From Atherinomorus stipes (lineage: Eukaryota; Chordata; Actinopteri; Atheriniformes; Atherinidae): a stretch of 64,000 nt of DNA. The notes beneath the pieces are model-generated. The model searched no databases and was not told the origin of the DNA. It saw only the letters and a program-made list of their open reading frames with translations. The stretch lies in assembly GCA_023101725.1 (NCBI GenBank), contig JALJCO010013434.1, positions 1,257,501 to 1,321,500 on the forward strand. Direction: 5' to 3'. A program made the position numbers and the translations under genes. Each line of letters opens with the position of its first letter. Positions within the stretch are counted from its first letter, which is position 1. Shown one piece after another: positions 1-11,800 of this stretch.

Positions 1-1476
1 GATGATCTGGTGGAAACAGGAAGTATGGATGTGTATGGCACAGCTCGGCTCCATTTCCCATTTCCAACACGTGTTCTCTCCCCTACTAATGACGACCATG
101 TCATTAGTAGGGGGACAGGGGGACATGACGCACAGTACTGTAGTGTCAAGTACTGCTGGTGGGTCAGTACCAGCACAGCAACACAAGCAAAGGCATCTGC
201 TATCGACTCCGGATAGTTCTTTTTCGCCGTTATCATGATGTTCTCCATGCGTCACAGTTTGGTTTGGGGTATTCCAACTGATTGTAATTATCATGAATAC
301 AGGCGTAACAATCTGCTCAAACATGTCAATGGGTTATTCCAAATCTTTAAGAAACTGGAATATTGACCTTAACCCAAATTTTGAGCTTCTAACCCTATCT
401 CTAAGGAAGAACCCAGACACCCTGTGGAGGAAAACTCATTTCGGCCGCTTGTACCCGTGATTTAGTTCTTTTGGTCACTACCCACAGCTCAGTCAAAATT
501 CCATTTTTGTTTTTCATTTTTAATAATTATGATGCGTAATGAACATGAGGTTTAAAGAACTACAACCACAGACTGCTGAATAGAAGAAATTTTTAATTTA
601 ATAAGATTGGAAACAGATTCCTCCTGCAAAACTACAAAAATCTGTTTCATTAGTTCCCAAATTATTAAAAAGTACAACTAAAGGAAGGGTTGTGAAACCA
701 AAGCTAATCATGCCTCTCTCCCAGCATTTTTTGAGTATGTTGCTGGTGTCAAATTGCTGAGATCTTTTTTAATATGCAATGAAGTTGGCTAAAAAAAAAA
801 AAAAAAAGATGGTGAAATTAAATTCTGTTGTACTTTTGTCTGAGAAGGTGAGTGTCTGCCCAAGGAACTGTAAAGCAATTGTTCAATCCAAAATTGCACA
901 GAAGTGTGTAATGCACTTTTTTTTTTTTTTTTTGTCTTTTAAAGGGGGCTGTCACTTTTCCAGTCACTGGTAACTTGGGTTTGGGCAACAGCATTACTTA
1001 AGTCTGATTAACAGGCCTTTTTAGATATCACCTACAGTATCACCCCATTTAACAATAACTACCATTTTCTATTTTCTTTCAAGGTTGGACAGTTGTGCGC
1101 AGTTTTTATGTTCAAGTACGTTTAGGGTTTCAAAATTCCAGGTATTTTCAAAGTTGGAAACTTTCCATGGGAATTAATGGAAAATGTTTATTTCCTTAAC
1201 AAAGAACTTAAGAGTCGTCTGAGGAGCAAAAATGTGCTTGACAGACTGTGTTTAAGTTTATATGTAGACGTGCGATGAGGGTTTCTTTGTGTCTTGCACA
1301 GAAACGATTTTTCCCTATATGTTCTGTAGGGTTAATGCCAAATTGTTGTTCTGTTATTTAGATTTAGTTTTGAATGTTCTGTTTTTCATGCTACTCTTTT
1401 ATACAGCTTGTTTTTTTTGTTTGACCTATCTGGAGTGTGGTGGATCATCAGCCTAACCTTACATGAATAATTCCAG
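1..1476. other. ptprf intron, no gene recognised
   Basis: AT-rich intronic sequence. It contains a perfect 14-bp hairpin at 80-113, short poly-A (791-807) and poly-T (919-933) runs, and nothing else I can name. No ptprf exon (ALQIE... block) was found on the minus strand here. Confidence 0.6.
80..113. repeat. perfect 14-bp inverted repeat (hairpin)
   Basis: CCCCTACTAATGAC at 80-93 pairs exactly with GTCATTAGTAGGGG at 100-113 across a 6-nt loop. Confidence 0.8.
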
Positions 1477-3475
1477 TAATGAGTAAGCTACTGCTTTGTA
1501 CTTGGAATGTGAGGAGTATCCACCGCCCTGTTAAACGTAGAAAAATATTCACGTCTTAAGAAAGATGATGTAGATATTGCCTTGTTGCAAGAAACACACC
1601 TTGATGATAAGGAGCATTTGAAACCACAATGAGGGGTATTTGGACAGGTGTTTTTTTTCATCTTTTACGACAAGAAGCAGGGGCGTAGGCTTTTAGTAAA
1701 GAGAAATCTGCCATTTAAACTATCAGAGTGTGTAAAAGATCAACATGGTCGTTATGTAATTGTTAAAGGAATCTTGCAGGGTCAGAACTTTGTGATGATG
1801 AATATTTATTTTCCACTTGCCCACCCAATTTATTGTCTCACTGAATTGTTTATGGACTTGGCCCCACTCAATTTCAATTCTACTTTTATTAAGGGTGGTG
1901 ATCTCAACTTGATATTAAACCCACTTATTGACATACTCCCACACAGTAAAACAACACCTTCTCCTCATGCTAAAGCACTTAATGCTCTCTGTAATGAGTT
2001 TGGGTTAATTGATGTTTGGAGAAGCATTCACCCTTCTGATAAACAATATACTTTTTTTCTGCCCCTCACAAGTGTCACACCAGAACTGACTACTTTCTTT
2101 TAACCACATATTGATCTCTGTTCAGTTTTATCCTGTGAAATTTCTAGAATAATTATGTCTGACCATGCTAGTTTTTACTGACATAATCCTAAATTGCCAC
2201 TGATGCACTCAAATTATTGGAGACTTAATAGCATTATTCTTAAGAATGAGAAATTCATCTCTCATTTTTTTTTTGGGGGGGGACGACCACCACCTCCCCT
2301 CGGAGGATCTCATTTTAGTTCTGAATTCAAAGCTTTTCTATCAGTAAATGCTCCGTCAACCAAGAATGCTTCAATCTCATGGGAAACCTGCAAAGCATAT
2401 GCCAGATTCCTACTTATCTCCTACCCTGCAACAAAAAAGCACCAAAAACAGGAAAAACAAAAATCTTTAGAAAGAGATTTGATGGCCAGCATACACCACC
2501 TCTCCTTCAGTAGAGTTGTGGGAGGAAATCACAACTCTCAGATTGGCTCTTAACTGTCTACTTACTAGAGATGCAGAAAAACAAATTAATTTTACTAAAC
2601 AGAGGTGTAATGAGCATGGTGATAAACCCATAAAATACTTGGCGTAACATGTTAAAAAAAAAAAACGGGCAGAATCCCTTACTATTGCAGCTGTGTTTGA
2701 TGAAGAAAATCAAAGGGTATATGAGAATAAATTGATAAAACTATTGCAAACAATTATATTCCTGTAACCAAGTCCCAGAGGGCGAGCAACTTGTGGACAA
2801 TTTCTTTGCAAAAATCAAACTACCAGAGTTGTCAGAGGAGCAGAGGACTTTCCTTAATAGTCCCATAACTAATCTGGAAGTAATCAGAGCCATCAACACA
2901 CTACAAAATGGAAAGCCACCAGGACCGGATGGGTTTTGTTGCAAATTTTACAAAAAGTTTCAAGACCTTCTGGTACAACCTCTTCTCGATATGTTCAACC
3001 ACTCCTTCACATCAGGCGAATTTCCACAAACATGGTAGGAGGCCAACATATCTCTGACCCTGAAAAAAGGAAAATGTCCTGAGTCTTGCGCATCATACAG
3101 TCCCATTGTACTTTTAAACTTGGACAGAAAGTTGCTTTCAAAAATATTAGCCTCACGCTTGGAAAATTTCTTACCAATTTTAATTAGGCAGGATCAGACA
3201 GTTTTTATAAAGGGTTGGTACTCTTCATCTAATGTCAGACGCCTGCTGAATATTATTAAAGCATTTAAATGTAACTATTGACGGTCTTGTGCTTTCTCTT
3301 AATCCGGAGAAAGCATTCGACCAAACTGAATGGCCCTTTCTATTTTACACACTGGATGAATTTGGCTTGGGTGATAATTTTATAAAGTGGGTCAAGTTGA
3401 TCTATAATGAACCACAGACAGCAGTTTTGACTAGTCTGTCAAAACTGCTCCCCCGGCAATGGCAGACGGTGTAGT
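1477..3475 (+). mobile_element. L1/Tx1-type LINE relic (endonuclease and partial reverse transcriptase)
   Basis: Decayed non-LTR retrotransposon in antisense to ptprf. The endonuclease part reads LLLCTWNV near 1490, then SECVKDQHGRYVIVKGIL (from about 1720), GGDLNLILNP and DVWRSIHPSDKQYTFF, with frameshifts and stops. The reverse transcriptase follows from about 2800: LEVIRAINTLQNGKPPGPDG, SYSPIVLLNLDRKLLSKILA, SLNPEKAFDQTEWPFLFYTL and FIKWVKLIYNEPQTAVLT. Motif A has Asn where LINEs usually have the first catalytic Asp. The copy stops at about 3440-3475, before any YADD box, so it is 3' truncated and dead. Confidence 0.88.
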
Positions 3476-5879
3476 TGTGGCGTTTAGCTGGATTAGTCTA
3501 CAAAACATTACAGAAATCACATGATTGCAGTAATTGCCTCAAAGTGTTGCTCAAAAAAAAAATTTAGTTTAGGAGCCCCATCATGCTATTTTACTTTTTT
3601 AATCTTGTTTGTTTGTTAAATTTTTGTTGAACCACAATTCAAATGGAGATAAATTATCATTTTTTTTCAATTTCAACTTATTTCACTAAAAACGAGTCTG
3701 GAGTAATTTATATTAGGTCAAGACAATCACAGTGTTGTTTTCTAAGTGGTATTTTTCCATACAATAAAAAAGCATGAACAATAAACATTTCCTTTATAAT
3801 CCCTTTTATTCTAATTTAAAAACTATAATTCATTAGTTTTTGATAGAAACATACAAGAAGACAGCTGCTGTCTTCTTCCACGCACTGTAGGCTATATGCG
3901 CGCCAACTCATTTGTTAGTTCATTCATCTTACAGTATTGGTGAAATTAAGGAGTTTTGCTGCAGATAAGGAGAGGCCCACTCCTGCTGCCCCCTTCAGTC
4001 CCATTACTGTATATGAAAATATACGGGGAGGGCAACTAAATTTCGTCCAAAAGAATCAGAGTGACATAGAAATGTTACTGGTGCGTAAATGCACAAATAA
4101 ATTCCTAGATATAAGGTCCAGGTTGAAAAAAAGGAAAGTAATCCTTTAACTTGTCAAATCTATTTAATTTGACAGCATTTATGTCTGCAGAAAGTGTGAA
4201 CCACTTTCTTGTTTTAATTTCTTCCAAGACCATACACACCTTTGAAAGGTTATGTGCTGAGGATACAGAATGTGTCAGAGCAGACAAAAATACAAAAAGC
4301 TGAGAATGAGGGACACGCTGAAATGGCAAGAAGAGTGGATGAAGGAAAGAGAGGAATGGGTGCAGTGAGAAGAAGAGCAGGATAAATGGATATTTTCTGC
4401 GCCCAGCATTCTTACCTCTTATTGGTGTACCACCTGTGAGGTAATTTGAATGCAAATAAGATTAAAGATAACCATTAGTACAAAGAGAACAGGTGAAACA
4501 AAGACAGACAAGGATATCAGAAAAGCAAACAAGAAAAAAAATAAAGCATAGATACGAGAAGCTGAGCTGCTAGTCTCGCCACAAAACAAAGTTTTCATCA
4601 TCATATAAAGATAGATTTCTTTTGGCTAACAAGACTGACAAAGATAATGATCACTATCAACCAAAAGTTATTTCATAAATGATGATTGAGAAAAATATAT
4701 TCCAAGTGAATATATCTCCATCAGTATAAATCTGATTTATCTGATAAATCTGATTTATTTTCCTACTGGACAGCTTGATATATTTATTTCATTTATGTGT
4801 CAAACCCAAATTTCTGACTGCCCTGCAGAAATCAGACTCATCTGTCAACTCTTTACACTCCTTCTTCAGCCTTATACTAACACTGCCTCTACTTTAACCA
4901 AATTCAACATGGGAGTGGAATTGATTTTCTGGACTATTGGAGTTTGAAATAAGCCTGAAAATCACACCATCTGAAATTATAGTTTGAAAATAGCATTTTA
5001 TCCTGCCTGTGGAGATGGCTGTCTGATCATTTGTCCCTTTCCACAGCACTTGCCAACTGTTTTTGAGACCATAAAAGTATCTTGGTTTCAATTTTTCCCA
5101 AGAAAGCTGTTAAATATCCAACTTCTGAGCCTTATTCACCGTTAGTTCTAATCCAAAGGTATGTTTTTCCTTCCATCATTCTTCCAAGCAGAAAAGACAA
5201 AAGCTCATTTTGAATCATCATTTAAATCCTCTGTTAAATACAGTATATTACAATATTCCTGATCCAGCAAAAGATAATTCTGTTGTCAAGCTCCAAAATT
5301 AGTATAATGTCTTATTAAAGTCTAGATTTTTGTTAATGTCATTCTTATAGTAGCCAAGCTAAGACATATTAAAAAAAAAACTAAAGTGAATCTAAACTGG
5401 GGGGTTTATTTTTTTGAAAAACCATATCATTTGTAATTTTAAAAAAGGAAAAAAAAAAGTGTTTTCTGTGTTCAAAGTTCATGTTCAACGGACTCAAATA
5501 AATATCTAAACAAGGTTTTTGTTTATTTGTTTTTCTCATTAGTGATAATGCCAAAAACAATAAAATATTAGCTTTATAAATTTTATTAAATTAAAAGACA
5601 GCTTGCAGGTTGTTATTCCAAAGTAAACAGTATTTTGTAAGTCTCCCTCTTTTAATATTTGATCAAATTTAAAAAAGAAAGAAAAGCGATATCAGTTCTG
5701 TGCAGCTCATTATAAATATAAAAGCATAAATGTGAACTAAATATAAATAAGTAAATAAAAAAATAAAAGGGGTGTTCAGAATAAAAGTTCAGAATCAAAC
5801 TCTAAATTATTTGTGTTCAGTCACAACGGAAGTTGTCTCTGCTTTGGCACTTTCGTTATTTGTTTGTGTGTTGTATGTC
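3476..5879. other. ptprf: ptprf intron around the mini-exon
   Basis: AT-rich intron sequence. Only the microexon at 4416-4433 could be supported. No other repeat family is recognised. Confidence 0.5.
4416..4433 (-). CDS. ptprf: ptprf mini-exon A (meA6-like) microexon encoding GGTPIR
   Basis: 18 nt flanked by acceptor TACCTCACAG and donor AGAG|GTAAGA. Added after the first base of the split Gly codon of the preceding exon it reads G-G-T-P-I-R and again leaves one base, so inclusion adds six residues without shifting the frame. GGTPIR is, from memory, the six-residue mini-exon A variant of the paralogue PTPRD. It lies in the correct intron and strand, about 5.6 kb downstream of the Ig2 exon. 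A UGC-containing stretch (TTTGCATT) sits about 15-20 nt upstream of the acceptor, the kind of site used by the neuronal factor SRRM4; that regulation is inference. Confidence 0.82.
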
Positions 5880-8800
5880 CCATATTATATAATTGGTAGG
5901 CCGATATTATCGGCCAATATTGGCATTAAAATGTGAATTTGCAAAATATCAGTATCAGTCTTTGGACCAGTATTTTTCAAAATGAAATTTTGTTACGGAA
6001 AAATAAAATCTCGCAAGATTTTGTTCCATCAGCGTTGGTCCAGCATGTATAAAAGTCCCTGTTCTCCTGGGAGAACTTCATTTCCCAGCATTCCTTTCAG
6101 AGTCATGTGACCACGGTGCAGCTGCTGCTGCTACAGACTGACTTGCTTTGAAGCTGCTTATAATATATCTGGTTTTAAGTTATTGGTTAAGTTAGCGAGT
6201 TGTCAGAAACATGATAATTAGCCACATGTTGGCTGCTAGTATCTGATATAGAGCAGCCAGTTGTCCAAAATGAACTCCTCTGCCTGAGTTATGGCTATTT
6301 TGGGATTTTTGTTCTCAGAACAGAGATTAGTTGTATTTCTCAAAATATGAGATACAACCTCATAGTTCACTGCATATATCGTATTGGTTGATCAGATATT
6401 GGAAGTTAAGAGTTGGACAATATTGGATATAGGTAAAAAAAAAGAAAGCCAATATCGAACATCCCTAGAAAATTCTCATCACTGCAAATTAATGTGCCTC
6501 ATGATGGAGCAGAAACAGGACGTCATATTATAACAAAAAATGTGGTCACAGGTAATTCTACCTTTACACAGGAGTATAATGCGCACTAAAAGAAAGGGGA
6601 AGAGGAGATGTTCCATTTTTTCTTTTTTCGGTCACGTTGTTTTTTCCTTTTTTTAGATGTGAACCACTGTGGACCTTTGAACAAGGTCCTTAACCCCCAC
6701 TAACTGCTCCCCAGGTGCTTCAATTAGCAGCCCACTGCTCTCAGGTTCAACCAGAGATGGGTTAAATGCAGAGAACGAATTTCCTAATTGGCACTCTAAT
6801 TGGGAGTAATAAAGTATATATTATTATGATGTATAATTATTGTTATCCTTAATTTTGATACAAGGTTTAATACAACTATTTAAATTTTCCCTGAATTTAG
6901 AATTAAATGTGAAGCGAGGGGAATACTCCCAACAATTATGTTTTATCTGATGTCATAATGAGTTTAAAGACACACAACGTAACTTTAGACCTGAAAATTC
7001 TGCATTTCTGACTCGTTTTGATGGCACACCAACATTAATTGTGCGCATTTTGGTACCGTCCTGCCCAGAGATGTCACGGGGGTTGGAACAACACTATGAA
7101 ACTTCTCCATCCGGGATGGGGCTGTGACGTGCGCACTATTGGTTGCGCACCGCGTCACTTACTAGCAAACGGATATGAACCAGATATGGACACAGTGGGT
7201 GTTTTGAACTCGCATCATGTCGGATTCGGTAAAAAAACGCAAGGAAACATTACTGGAGGAAGAGAGGAAGGGATGGAACAAGAGTCAAAATAAGACTGTC
7301 TTTTACTGGTTGGAGTGAGCTCACAGCACAGGTGCAATGCAAGATGGATGCTGACTTAGCCGTCGATAGGGGGCGCGTCACTGAAAAAACCGCTAATAGT
7401 TCTGTTGTGTGTCTTTAAGCTAGCCATGGTCAGGTATATGACAGCTACTGTATGCATCCAGCAGATATGAGAATAATTTATGGTAAAAAATTATCATTAT
7501 GCAGTTTGAAAAGATGCCAACGATACCTATTAAAAGTTGACCTGTGAGGTGACCTGATAGAGGTCCAAATTGGATCAAAATGTTGGAACTTAGGACTTCT
7601 TTTTTTAAGAAAGAAATGATTAAGTAGTTGAGTCATAGCTTAATAAAGCTTTAATAAATGCTTCAGTAACAGTTCTGATTACTTAGACTCCATTTCATCT
7701 TTCTAAAATCTAAAGCCTAAAAATAAGCTGGTCTGACTGACTGACTGACTGACTGACTGACTGACTGAGGCCATTTGGGCATATTTGATCATATACAGCA
7801 AATGGTAAAGAAAGTGGTTACTATGCAGATGCCAGGGATCTGGATAATAAACCAGTCATTCTTAGGTTGACGGGAAAACAAAGTGTCAGATTTGTGGTGA
7901 GAGATAGCAGGAGAGGTGCACTGGAGGCTGTGTGACCCCAGGGGTTTTGATAAAGGGCACATCAGCAGCTTCCAGATGGGGACACTGGACAATAATGAGA
8001 TATGCCATGACTCCCCAGTGCTTGTCTGGCAGCTATTGTACATGAATCCTACATTTCAAACAAAGTCAGGGTGCCATGGCAAATATCAGGGTTCACTGTG
8101 AAAAATAATAAGCACTTTATTATATTTTCACAATGTGTGGATTGGAAGAATTTGTTTTCTTAGTGAGGATATAATGTAGTACTGGACCAGGTCTTTGTAC
8201 TAACTCATCCATATGGATTAGACTTTGTGTGTGCATGCTTCACTTATTAAATCCAGATATCCCATCTTGCTTTTTCCTAATATAAATAATTAAACAAATC
8301 AAAATCAATCAGAACATTTGATTCTCTGTTAAAATGGCCCCTTCACCCATACAGTGAGGTGTATCAAAAAGAAGAAAGTCACAGATTAAGCTCAACATCT
8401 GTAATTATCAGGACACTATTTACTGTAAGACTGACCCAAACTATTTCATTTGCTCTGATTTTGACCATTTTGAAATTCAGCCCTTGCAAGTCCCCCAATA
8501 TTCTGAAACTGCAGCATTGCATCATATTTGGGTCCCTGTAAGAGCCTATGACTGTTCATGACTCAGCTTGACAACATCGCACTTCACCTACACACATAGT
8601 TTAAGGTTTAAGGTTTTTTCATATGTTACTAGTGACTGATGGTCCTGTTCAGGATGAACGTTTTGGTAGTTGCATTTTAAGTTGTCAGAGTTAAAATAGC
8701 TTTAATATTTCACGCCAACAAGTCCAACATACTTATAACTCCAGAACAACTGTACTCTGAATAGAAACAGCACTCCCTGGCTGAAAAATGCATTATCATC

Positions 8801-11800
8801 ACCATCAGTGTGCTCAATTGATGGGGCTTAATGCCAGAATTGGTAATCCTGCTCAGAAACACTTTTTGTTACACTGGGTGAAATGATCCTTCCATCCTGA
8901 CAGTGGTCAATACATCATGTATTCATAAAAAGGAAGGAAAAAGAAGTCAGACCACTGTGAGAGCTGCAGTTCTGTAAAAACTCTGACCAATCCCTGCCAT
9001 TCGCACCGAAAGGCAGGAATTGGTATTTCACATCTTAAAGAAAGAACGAATCGATGCCTTTATGTCTTGTCTCTGTCCCTTTCCTCTTTCCGTGCCCCAC
9101 GTGACCCCCCCTGTGCGCTGCTCACTGTACAAATATAGCTAACGGACTGCTAACTGCTGCTGCGCCAAAAAAACCAAAACAAAGCAAAACAACAGATAAG
9201 GATTAAGTCTTGGAGGCGTTGACGTTTGCAGTGTGGCTCCTGAGGGGTAGGGTGGGGTTGTTCGGGGGCGCTATCAAGCTAACAACCACTCGGCTGTTTC
9301 GTTAACCTGCTCGTAAAACATCGGCGCACATGTCCCTGCGCTCTGAAGGCGTGGTTTTGGGTGGTATGCAAACCTTTTCAAACATTGCCAACCCTAGCTT
9401 TAAACGTACAGTATTGGGATGTTAATGGGGAAAGATGGTGGCTCTATGGTTGTTGATCGCATCATCTTCACCACATAGTCAGGAACATGTTAATCAATTT
9501 CCCTCAGAGTATTAGTGTTAGCTGAGTTGAAAGCTAGCCGTTGCTGTTGAAGGTTTGTAGCACCAGTGTACTATGAAAGTTCATCACTCAAAGACACTTA
9601 TCACCACACAGGCAAAATATGCAGTTCCCAGTGTAACAGTCTGTTGGGTTTATTTGGTGTCAGTAGTAATAGAAAACTTATTTGAGAAAGCAAATAGTTA
9701 GAGATAACTTGAATTGCAAGATAACTACATAACACAAAAAGTAATCTGATGCAAAAGTAATCTAATGTATTAACTCTAAAATGTTACAGCCCAACACTGC
9801 TCACCACAATGCAAAAACTGCTAAGGGACGGTTCAAGTTACACACAGAGCCCATATGTTTTTTCCAAAATCATTAAAAGTGACCAACAAAGACCTACACT
9901 GCAACTCAACTTGTTAAATTGCTAATATGTGGTGAAAGTCTGCTTAGCAGAGACTTATGTGTGGAAAGGTTGAGAAGAAACGCTTTACCTGAACGCAGCT
10001 GTTTTATTCGCCCATAGCTACTGCCAATGTCCACAGGTACAAAATCTTTAAACCAGTGGATCTCAGGGTCAGGGTTTCCACTGGCTGCACACAGCATTGT
10101 AGCAGTACGTGTTCTCTCCACAACCTTCAGCTGGGGCCCCATGTCTATAGATGGAAAACCATGGGGTATCTGGTCCTCTGTGACAAACACACAGATTAAC
10201 ATTAGACAATACTGTTATGATTCCCTTGAGTAAAAAATCAGATGTATTTATCTGGTGAAGTTTGGCAATTTCACAACTGATTGTTCAGTCCTTTCCAACA
10301 CCCTTCAGTAAACCCATCTAAGGAGGCTTAGTAGTGTGATATTACTAGTCTCTGCTTCCATTTTGAAAAAGCAAAATTGAAGTTTTTTTTTTTTAACTAC
10401 CCCAGCAACCTCTGATAAGGTGATAGGCAAGTCTTCCCGAGTCTCCCAATAAAGGACAAATCAAGGAGATCGTCAAAGTTTTCACAGCTCAACAATACAA
10501 CTCAATTATTTGTAAATATTCTCTCCTGTAAGTGAGGTCATACGTAACTGATAGATGTATTAATATTTCTAATTCCACACCCTCAAATCTTTCATTTACA
10601 TCTGTACTATGTCATGTTTTATCCATACATCATACCAGGTCATTGTGTAGAAGTCAGGGATTCATGGGTCAATGTTAAGTGGGTTAACAAAACAAACAAA
10701 AACAACAAAAATAGAAGAAGAAATTAACTGAAAATGAGTAATGTGTGCAATCGCCTTTAAAAATAAAATCTCTTCTGTTGTAAGTAAGGTGAGGGCAGAA
10801 GTCTGGTCTTACCTTCTAAGACAGTAAGCTTGGCACTGGTATTGATTTCTCCCGCACTGTTAGAAGCTGTGCATTCATAAATGGCTTCATCACGGTGGGT
10901 CCTCAAAGGCTGTATCCGTAGCACTGAGCCAGACCCATCATCGAACTCAATCACCTGACCAGATGAAAGCAGAGGGAGACATTATCAGAACTGTGATCTA
11001 AATTAATGACTTTTCGCCACTCTGCGGTAGTCTGGCACAATAATTTCTGTAATTGTCCTTTTATCAAAGCACAGAAGAGTTTGAAAGAAACTGAGAAATG
11101 ATGTCGAAATAGAAACCATTCTGATGTTCCCTGTAATAAGCAGTCCCCTCTGAATGTGGTTCATCATTTATTTTGACTGTCAGAGACAGATGATTTGAGA
11201 TCATTGGTCTATGGGCATCATTCTTTTTTCATACTATTGTATACTCTAAGATAGCTGGGACTCAACTACATTGATTTTCGATCTTGAACGGACGTTCGTG
11301 TGGTTGCAAATCATAAATAGCTCATTAGAAGTGTCCAGTACTCTGAGTAAAATCCTAACACAGCACTAATCTGCAAACACAGGCACAACCAGCTAATTTC
11401 CATCAAGACTAAACAGCCTGATTCTAAGTATTGACTGGAAATAGTACACTGTAGAAGAGACAGAGCACAATCTACTTCTTGAGGAAACTGATCATTCAAA
11501 ATCTGCACCAAGATCCTGCATATCTTCTGTAAGTGTTTTGTGGAAAGTGGTATCAGCTTTGCAGCCATCTGCTGGGGCAGTGGCACCAGAGCCAGAGGCT
11601 TTACAAAAAACTGATCAAACTGTTAAAGATCTGGAGCTTCTGGAAATGAGTGAACACAGAAATAGGCTGAAAAACTGCTCAACATGAACAACACAGCACA
11701 CTGTACAGCACAGTGAGGAAACAAGAGCACGGTCTTTGGTTTAACTACAACAAACAACAATGCCAATAAACACAGCGTACTGTAAGCACTTATGACAAAT

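Noticed and set aside
7733..7768. CTGA tandem units as a CRISPR-like array
   Set aside because: Uninterrupted 4-nt units with no spacers; a plain microsatellite in a vertebrate intron.
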